NCBI GenBank assembly: GCA_037389465.1
Contig: JAZARR010000181.1
Span: forward strand, 151,280 to 215,279
DNA: 64,000 nucleotides
Reading direction: 5' to 3'
From: Baylisascaris procyonis
Lineage: Eukaryota > Nematoda > Chromadorea > Rhabditida > Ascarididae
Position numbers and translations under genes: made by a program. Under the pieces are notes generated by a model that saw only the letters and a program-made list of their open reading frames with translations, did no database searches and was not told the DNA's origin. Positions 57,891-64,000 of the stretch are shown in pieces (within the stretch, counting starts at the first letter, position 1; the number at the start of each line of letters is the position of its first letter).

Positions 57891-58996
57891 GCGATACTCA
57901 TGTAGAGGCCGTTCCACTTGGGCTATCGGCAACTTCTTCGAGTCAACCGCGCCCGCTCGGGGTAGTGAAGATTGAAATACCCCCTCCCCTCTCAACAAAC
58001 ATATTTCATCTAATTTTTGGGAAATGACCTTCCTTCCCTAAAATAATCGGAAATTGGTGGCGAATTTTGTTGTAAGTGATGAGGGGCATTTATGAGTACA
58101 CAATATCATATCTAAACAGGGTGATATAAACATATTCCATCAATAACCCAAAAACAAGCTCATTATGAAACAGGATGGATTCCATCTGCTCGGCGGCTTT
58201 CCCCATTTTTCGCTCTGTTCGTCTTCTCTGATTTTGATGATATTCATCTCAGCAAAGATAGACAAAAGGCTATTCCCTTTTAAAATATTTAGGAAAATTT
58301 TTCCTCTTCAATTCCCCCCCCTCCCAAAAAAATTTCGCAGGAAAGCATAAGTAAGTTTAACAAGCCTCCGATTACCTTCCTGTTCCCGAAAACACAAATG
58401 ACAGCAGTATATATGAGTTTCTATTAATTTAATAACATTGAGCGAAAATCGGTAGGTCACAAATGATGAAACCTTTTAGTGTGAAAACGGTTCGAGGTTC
58501 GCTAAAAGCACTCGTTCAAACCTCAGCAATCTCTACTCTGCAAATGACTATACTACATCCGCAAAATTAAAAAAAATAGACTTATAAACACTTCACCTTT
58601 TTTCGCATCAGCAAAAATTGATATATCGAAGAAAGGGGAGAAGACGCACAGCAAAAAAAATCCCCCGTTGCACTCGAGGGTACCAGGGTTTATCCCGATT
58701 TAAAGCCGATCGCATGGCTTAAGAGGGAAGTGCACATCCCCCACGTCTGCGTTTGCAGTTCGAAAGATACCGTATTGCAATTTTCGTTGCGATTGATATC
58801 AACATTTAAAGTAATACAGCACTAAAACTTGCGAAACGCCACTTCCTCCCCCCCCCCCCCCCGCTCACTTAAAAATACAAAAGTACGCAATACATTAAAT
58901 ATCAAAAATATGAAATAATACAAAAAATACCAAAAACTATGATAGAAATGAAATACACACCAATATGACATAAATAAATATATGAATATAAAGTAC

Positions 58997-59137
58997 CTTC
59001 TAGACGTTGTAACATCACCGAGATGTTTCTAGATGTTCTCAGTATTGAACCTCTCAGAGAATCACTCCTACTCAGAATCATAGAGTAATGCAGTGAAATT
59101 GTAAAATTTATTGCAATCGACACAACAAAACGTTTGC
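58997..59137 (-). CDS. exon 2 of gene R, hydrophobic segment
   Basis: Acceptor AACCATCTTAG, donor GTACTTT. Two nt, 46 codons, 1 nt: KRFVVSIAINFTISLHYSMI, LSRSDSLRGSILRTSRNISV, MLQRLE. Only one frame is open. It joins exon 59366-59465 (1 nt) as Gly. The first 20 residues are fairly hydrophobic but contain Asn/His and are not a clear membrane helix. The next exon in phase was not found between 58.9 and 56.9 kb. Confidence 0.55.
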
Positions 59138-59365
59138 CTAAGATGGTTATAGTCGAGGGGTTTGAAGGGATGCCTAGAATCATAGGTTTGACTTCTAGAG
59201 TGTTCGCTCAAGACGGCACTGCGTTCATACTGTTAATTTCATTCAAAACGTTAATAATACTAAGGATTTAAAACATGAAAACAAACGAACGAAAACAACT
59301 TCCGCTAATTTTCTCACAAATACAACAACAAATAAAACTGATAGATCTGTCACAAGGATGCCCAC

Positions 59366-59465
59366 CTGACGACCCTCCGTTGGTAGTCACATCTATCCTC
59401 GTGAGAATCGTTCTGTTTGCGTCCTTCGACCACCGTATATATGCGTCATTTGATGGATGTTCCAT
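59366..59465 (-). CDS. gene R, candidate first coding exon
   Basis: A strong acceptor GTAATTTTTGCAG lies 6 nt before the ATG; the intervening TGA excludes in-frame read-in, so this ATG is a natural start, either after a spliced leader (trans-splicing is common in nematodes) or after an untranslated exon. It reads MEHPSNDAYIRWSKDANRTI, LTRIDVTTNGGSS and leaves 1 nt at donor GTGGGC. No signal peptide. Phase fits exon 58997-59137. Confidence 0.5.
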
Positions 59466-59483
59466 TTCTCACTGCAAAAATTA

Positions 59484-59738
59484 CTATTGAAATAATCCAT
59501 CCTCTACGATATTAAACAAATTACAGTAGCACCCCTGAAAAACGCTATGGTAAGTTGCTCCATCCCATGCAATCTTACGCTTATCAGTCACTATCTGTGT
59601 GGAACAACGACGATTCCACCACCATGCTAAGTCGCTGCAATCATTTAAGTGCAATCCACTCAAATGACGCACTACTTTACCTATTGTCCTGTTCATAACA
59701 AATAACAGGCCACCTATAGCACCAACGACAATACCAGT
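59484..59738 (-). CDS. possible terminal exon of an upstream gene, one membrane helix
   Basis: Acceptor GAATATTTTTAG then 84 codons to TAG: TGIVVGAIGGLLFVMNRTIG, KVVRHLSGLHLNDCSDLAWW, WNRRCSTQIVTDKRKIAWDG, ATYHSVFQGCYCNLFNIVED. The first 16 residues form a glycine-rich membrane helix; the rest is Cys/Trp-rich. A strong internal donor (GTAAAG at 59681) would end the exon right after the helix. The stop lies only about 13 bp before the acceptor of gene R, a spacing seen in tightly packed nematode gene pairs. Confidence 0.4.
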   Translation of the reverse strand, partial: TGIVVGAIGGLLFVMNRTIGKVVRHLSGLHLNDCSDLAWWWNRRCSTQIVTDKRKIAWDGATYHSVFQGCYCNLFNIVEDGLFQ

Positions 59739-60111
59739 CTAAAAATATTCGCTTCTCATAGTGAAAGGAATCTACGATATCAACAACACCTGCAAGATTT
59801 CAACAACGCGTATCATTTCCTTTCTTCTAAAAGAGAAAAACCGAATATCAGCAAAATATAATGCGCAAACTTCATCCAAACAAGATCTCGAAGCCAAAAT
59901 TTCGACAATGATAGTATTCTGTGCTGCTCAAATCTTAGTAAATCACTCCATACGCATACAAGCCGGAGGATGCTTAATACAGGCGGACATAAAGCATAGT
60001 TTTTGCATAACGGTTCAAAGACGTCCGCAACCACCTTCATTTTCAAGTGCCATCATTTTATGGCACATTGATACTCGAATGCCCATATATGCGAAATTTT
60101 TTTGGCGATCC

Positions 60112-60320
60112 CTACACTCCCGATAGTCCCGAAATGAAGTCAAAATGAATCCCTCTCCCGAATCGATCCCTCATGATTTTGGTATCATCACGCTCCGACG
60201 TATTCCATAACAGAACGAGGCGTCGACCTGAGCACTCATAAGGTTGATTCCACGGCAAGGACAAAAATCGACAACCCCAAAGGCTTAGGACAGCGAAAAA
60301 ATCCTTTCCATGGTTGGCCT
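60112..60320 (-). CDS. possible terminal exon, unknown protein
   Basis: Acceptor AAGCACCCTTCAG; two nt then 68 codons and TAG: ANHGKDFFAVLSLWGCRFLS, LPWNQPYECSGRRLVLLWNT, SERDDTKIMRDRFGRGIHFD, FISGLSGV. Open throughout; an internal donor GTCGACG at about 60228 is possible. Trp/Phe/Arg-rich. No family recognised. Confidence 0.4.
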
Positions 60321-60504
60321 CTGAAGGGTGCTTAAATTTAGTGAACAGCTTGTGAAAAAAATTGGACCACAAAATAATTGAAATTCACGAACTCCAACTA
60401 ATAAATAACCGGAAGAGTGATAAAATGACGCACTCAAGGAGTAGTAGGCTACTTTTTCAAGCAGGGATCAAAATTAGCCCCGAAATACGCTATGCAAATT
60501 TTAC

Positions 60505-60529
60505 CTGGAAGGATTAGCTGGTCTCGCAT
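60505..60529 (-). CDS. 25-nt microexon candidate
   Basis: Perfectly framed by ATATATTTCAG and GTAAAATT; reads MRDQLILP plus 1 nt in one frame. Supported by splice signals only. Confidence 0.35.
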
Positions 60530-60980
60530 CTGAAATATATAGATGGACGAACATACAAATGTCCATGAGGCAAAAAACACGCCGAGTAAAACATTTGGGC
60601 ATGTCTCACGAGCGTTGACGAAGCAAAATATAGAGGTACTCATGAATGAGTGTGTCTATAAAAGCAATATGACATCAACACAACAATAAACATACAACTA
60701 AACTCTTTTATCATTGCCTTTCTTCCGAACAACACAGAACAAACAAGCATCAATCCGTTTACATTTCGTTTTCAACACACTTAAATAATGTTTGACTTTG
60801 CTATTTCCTCTAATAAACATTGACTGCAAACATTGCAAAAATCATAAATAAGCTAAATGCTACTAAACAATTGAAAAGATGCATTTAAGACCGTTTGTTC
60901 TGCTCAAACAGTATAAAAAACATGTTTAAGAACAAACAATTAACAACATATATAAATACATCAATCACAATCACAAAAAT

Positions 60981-61079
60981 TTAGTCCAAAGGCTCGAAAG
61001 TGCGATTAACGACGGGGCATTTGCTTGCGTCTTCCCACGGCCATGCACGATAACAACCACAGCAATATTGATTCGGCAT
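60981..61079 (-). CDS. terminal exon, Cys/Trp-rich tail
   Basis: Acceptor GATTTGAATTTCAG, then in phase 0 32 codons and TAA: MPNQYCCGCYRAWPWEDASK, CPVVNRTFEPLD. The CCGC...C pattern could bind metal or form disulphides. Another frame (CRINIAVVVIVHGRGKTQAN) would fit the 2 nt left by the exon at 62938-63038 and ends at a TGA slightly further left; the choice is not settled. Confidence 0.4.
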   Translation of the reverse strand: MPNQYCCGCYRAWPWEDASKCPVVNRTFEPLD

Positions 61080-61099
61080 CTGAAATTCAAATCACTTAA

Positions 61100-62930
61100 T
61101 CCATTTTTTCTTTCATAGATTCTTCGGCAGTATCTCTATTTTCTAACCTCTCCGTCACACCTGACTTCTTTTAATATGACGCAAATACTAATATCGCTCC
61201 TACTTCTTTCATTTGCTGCGTTCATCTTCGTTTTTTTTTCTTTCCACTCTCTCAGAACCCCCACGACGATTTCATAAATCGAAACACCTGTATGACAAAT
61301 CAACTTATCATTGCCGTTCACTGCTTAACCAAACTGCCTCAACGAATTCAAAGTATTCTTAATCGTGGACTACATCTTGATCTTCATTTATTCGCACCCC
61401 CCTCACCAAAAACTTTCATAATAATCTCATTGACCATCGATAGCTGTCAAACAGATCCGCAACAAACGAGAAACGGAAAACTACAAATTGAAATAACAAA
61501 TGAATCTCGTTCTTCCTACTATATAGTTGGAAACAACCAGCATTCACAGTGTTACTGATTCACTCGAGAATAAAAGCTGCACTCAAAAGCCTTCATCACT
61601 AACACTCATTCGAATCAACGAAGTGCTTCAGCAAACTGCGGCTCGTTTCCGACTCCTTCATCGGAATGCTTCAATAAGGTTGTTCAATTCTATAAACTTC
61701 ACAAGAATTCAATGAAAAAACCCTATAAAGAATGGAAAATTCACATACCACAAGGTTACTCCAACGAAACGCATTTGGATCGTCATGCTTAACACGTACC
61801 AAGAAATGAACGTCATGGGGATGACCACACACGAAAACACTGCACTATCGACTTCCAACTACAAAGAAAACTTTTCAGCAATACAAGGCCAACAAGCTTC
61901 CCTTAAAACACACCGTCGAGTGGCGCAACAAAAATTTCACTTGATATCCCCCTCAATATTTGTGAGAGAACACTTATCCCACATTCGTATCTTTTCCATA
62001 CAATTATATCGACGTGTTCGATTGCAAGTGTTTTATACATATCACGATGGATATTCACAGCATCGAATAAATGCTGCACTCAAGCTGATTGCTTTTTCAC
62101 AATCAAATACTCTAAGGTACTTGAACGGATATTTGGTACTTATGCTTCACTCCCATATATTAGTGCATCTTCAATTTCCTCTCATATCACTCATTTTTGA
62201 AACAACAAAAATGCTACAGAATTAGAACGACAAATGTCTTTGTCCCACACATTACTTCCTCTATGCAGTTCAGTTTTTGACACAGGGAGAATGGTATATG
62301 GACGGGGGGCTAATGCGATTAACGTGATTCCATAATGAAATCTTGAAAAACTATCACTACAGTATCAGGTATTTCATACTTAATTTGTCCTATATACGAT
62401 CCCGCAAGATGATATCCAATGCGAGTAAAATTGTGGAAAACAATTCACATAATTGATTCCTTATCCCTTCGCATATGCAATCTAGTTGCTTCAAGAATAC
62501 TAGAATAAGGCGTATAAAAAGTTACATTTTGAAATATTCGGCCTCTGATCCGGCGAACGTAAGACGATCACACGATGCTGCATCATAACCATTGCAACCT
62601 GGAAATCACTACTTTTTTTACCTTTATCGTTTCCAATGTGATAAATTCAGACAAACCCCACTAACCTTTCCCTTTGTCATGGTGATTCCAAACTGAGCAG
62701 CCGCTATAACGATAACTTTCTGGACATCAATAAGAAATACAAGAAAATATTTAAAGGCCCAGCGTAACTAGAAATTGTGGGCATTGGGATGTTTATGGAA
62801 ACAAAGCCAAACATTGAATAATTTGCAAATCAATCGGCATTTCACGCTAAAACTTTTAAAAATTGTGAAATGAGTATATCTGCTGTTCTTTAGCATAGCT
62901 CTGATGAATTAAAAGAAAGGAAATCCCTCT
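61100..62930. other. no well-supported gene
   Basis: A minus-strand block at 61150-61283 (VSIYEIVVGVLREWKEKKTK) follows a plausible acceptor TGTCATACAG and may be an exon. The 146-codon plus-strand frame at 61785-62225 has random-looking composition (many Ser, His, Ile, Leu) and no splice context. Confidence 0.35.
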
Positions 62931-62937
62931 CACATAC

Positions 62938-63038
62938 TTGGCTACCGTGAAGCGTTTTAAAACCACTACAGCATACAATAAGAAAAACATTACCATTACA
63001 ATAATAGCACTTAAAAAACTGTCACCTGCTCTTTGCAT
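62938..63038 (-). CDS. membrane-helix exon
   Basis: From an ATG it reads MQRAGDSFLSAIIVMVMFFL, LYAVVVLKRFTVA and leaves 2 nt at donor GTATGT. About 20 consecutive hydrophobic residues followed by LKR give a classic single membrane span with a positive inside flank. It may be a start (signal anchor) or an internal exon entered at acceptor AAGAGCAG (63025). The exon to its right leaves TA, which would make a stop with A or G, so it is either a separate gene or a further exon is missing. Confidence 0.5.
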
Positions 63039-63138
63039 AGATTTGAGATATCAACGTCACTATTTCATTTCTTTTAAATATAACCCCCTTTTTTCGGTAT
63101 TAAAAAAATAAAACAAATAAGATACATGAAAAACTTAC

Positions 63139-63261
63139 TATATCTTTCCAGTTTCTTCTACGTGAAGATCCGACCATGATTCATAACGATACTTCCCGTC
63201 GAATGTGACGGTGCCCATAATCACCAGCGTTGCCCTGATCCATCGGTCCCGAATCGACCAC
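63139..63261 (-). CDS. internal exon, unknown protein
   Basis: Acceptor TTTATTGAAG, donor GTAAGTTTTT. One nt, 40 codons, 2 nt; only one frame open: WSIRDRWIRATLVIMGTVTF, DGKYRYESWSDLHVEETGKI. Beta-rich look with aromatic residues, plausible extracellular or globular domain. Family unknown. Confidence 0.65.
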
Positions 63262-63490
63262 CTTCAATAAATAAACCATCAATTCTTATCGCGCCCACAT
63301 GTTATGACATTCAAATGCTACCATAAAGAAAAGGGAAAGCAAATGAAATAAAACAACAACTGTAAGCAGAGAAATTGACGAAGAAAAACTTGAAATCCTA
63401 AACTGACTGTGGTAAGATTATCTCTGCAGACGGAGAAGAGCACACTAAATGTACTTAATAGCGAACTCAAGTGTACACAACCTTACAAAC

Positions 63491-63512
63491 GAATTCCGGA
63501 ATTCCGGAATTC
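63491..63512. repeat. 22-bp perfect palindrome
   Basis: GAATTCCGGAATTCCGGAAT followed by TC: alternating GAATTC and TCCGGA steps, identical to its reverse complement. No gene overlap. Confidence 0.9.
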
Positions 63513-63783
63513 ACCAAGCCTTTCAATCCCGAAAATACATTAAAACAGTGGTCAGCAACAGATCCCGAATAAAAGGTAAGGAAAATCGCCGTTCCCATTA
63601 AGTGTTAAATTGCTAAAATCTTCGTTAAGCTGCTGACGTTTTCAATTTTTGAAACGAAGTCATTCATCAGCTTCCAAGAGACACGGCTATTTGAAATCTA
63701 TACCAATCTCACCCTCCCCCATTCTTTGCAAAAAAAGAACTTTTTAATTGTACAATTAAGTAGTAACAATGATAGCAAACAAC

Positions 63784-63919
63784 TCGCCTGCATGCATAGT
63801 ATGATAGAGCTGAATTTTAGTGCACTGAACTTCGATGTGCTGATATCCTTGAGCGCTTGAATGCGACCGTTGAGTACCGATGCGTTGGCCCCATTCCTAG
63901 ACACTTTGTCGGCAGACAT
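63784..63919 (-). CDS. candidate N-terminal exon, unknown protein
   Basis: ATG three nt after an acceptor-like ACACAACAG; reads MSADKVSRNGANASVLNGRI, QALKDISTSKFSALKFSSII, LCMQA and leaves 1 nt at a weak donor GTTGTT. The hydrophilic start followed by a hydrophobic stretch (SSIILCMQASCLLSLLLL if read on) could be a signal anchor. The acceptor lacks a T-rich tract, so start and exon limits are uncertain. Confidence 0.4.
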
Positions 63920-64000
63920 CGTCTGTTGTGTTAGGTGCAGCGCCAATATGTTGCAGATATATCGAATCCTTAATGTACTACATTATAAGCAAGATCACAA

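Noticed and set aside
61785..62225. 146-codon plus-strand ORF
   Set aside because: Random-looking composition, no acceptor or donor, no homologue in the duplicated regions, and all supported genes are on the other strand.

Overview
The window looks like AT-rich nuclear DNA of a nematode, probably a species with large introns such as a parasitic one. The basis is the splice signals: almost every convincing coding block is a 25-220 nt piece on the minus strand, bounded by a T-rich acceptor (TTTCAG, TTTTCAG, TTTGCAG) and a GTAAGT/GTATGT/GTGAGT-type donor. Introns are mostly 0.5-2 kb, with some of about 40-70 nt. There is no bacterial operon structure, no rRNA and no tRNA that I could recognise. 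Very few long ORFs exist; genes here are visible only as phased exons, so the CDS entries are exons, not whole genes. Product names are mostly unknown.

Layout, all genes on the minus strand (5' end at high coordinates). (1) 60.0-64.0 kb: exons of one or more genes, including a possible N-terminus at 63.92 kb, a membrane-spanning exon at 62.94-63.04 kb and a Cys/Trp-rich C-terminal exon ending at 60.98 kb. (2) 48.2-59.5 kb: 'gene R', a candidate start codon behind a good acceptor at 59.47 kb, then exons down to a stop at 48.23 kb, most of whose splice phases agree. A 2-kb, 54-bp minisatellite lies in one intron. (3) 24-43.3 kb: 'gene S' exons, again in largely phase-consistent chains. One exon (26.95-27.09 kb) carries a near-exact midasin (MDN1/Rea1) AAA-domain motif, the only confident family hit. 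(4) 2.2-16.4 kb: a further chain with a coiled-coil exon and a stretch weakly reminiscent of dynactin p150; the two ends of regions 3 and 4 may be one gene. (5) Embedded in this are two copies of a small gene or gene end ('gene P', 17.97-21.5 kb and 29.02-31.8 kb). They have nearly identical exons and matching TATA-type promoters; a third, exon-less promoter copy lies at 57.7-57.9 kb.

Repeats make up a large share: a 21-bp satellite at three sites, an 84-bp minisatellite that is open over about 395 codons, the 54-bp array with higher-order structure, three dispersed duplicated blocks (R1, R2, R3) that occur twice in the same order, two fold-back hairpin elements, and TA microsatellites.

Several convincing exons need a single-base correction or contain one in-frame stop to be read through. 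This could be unpolished long-read assembly error or gene decay; the sequence alone cannot decide.
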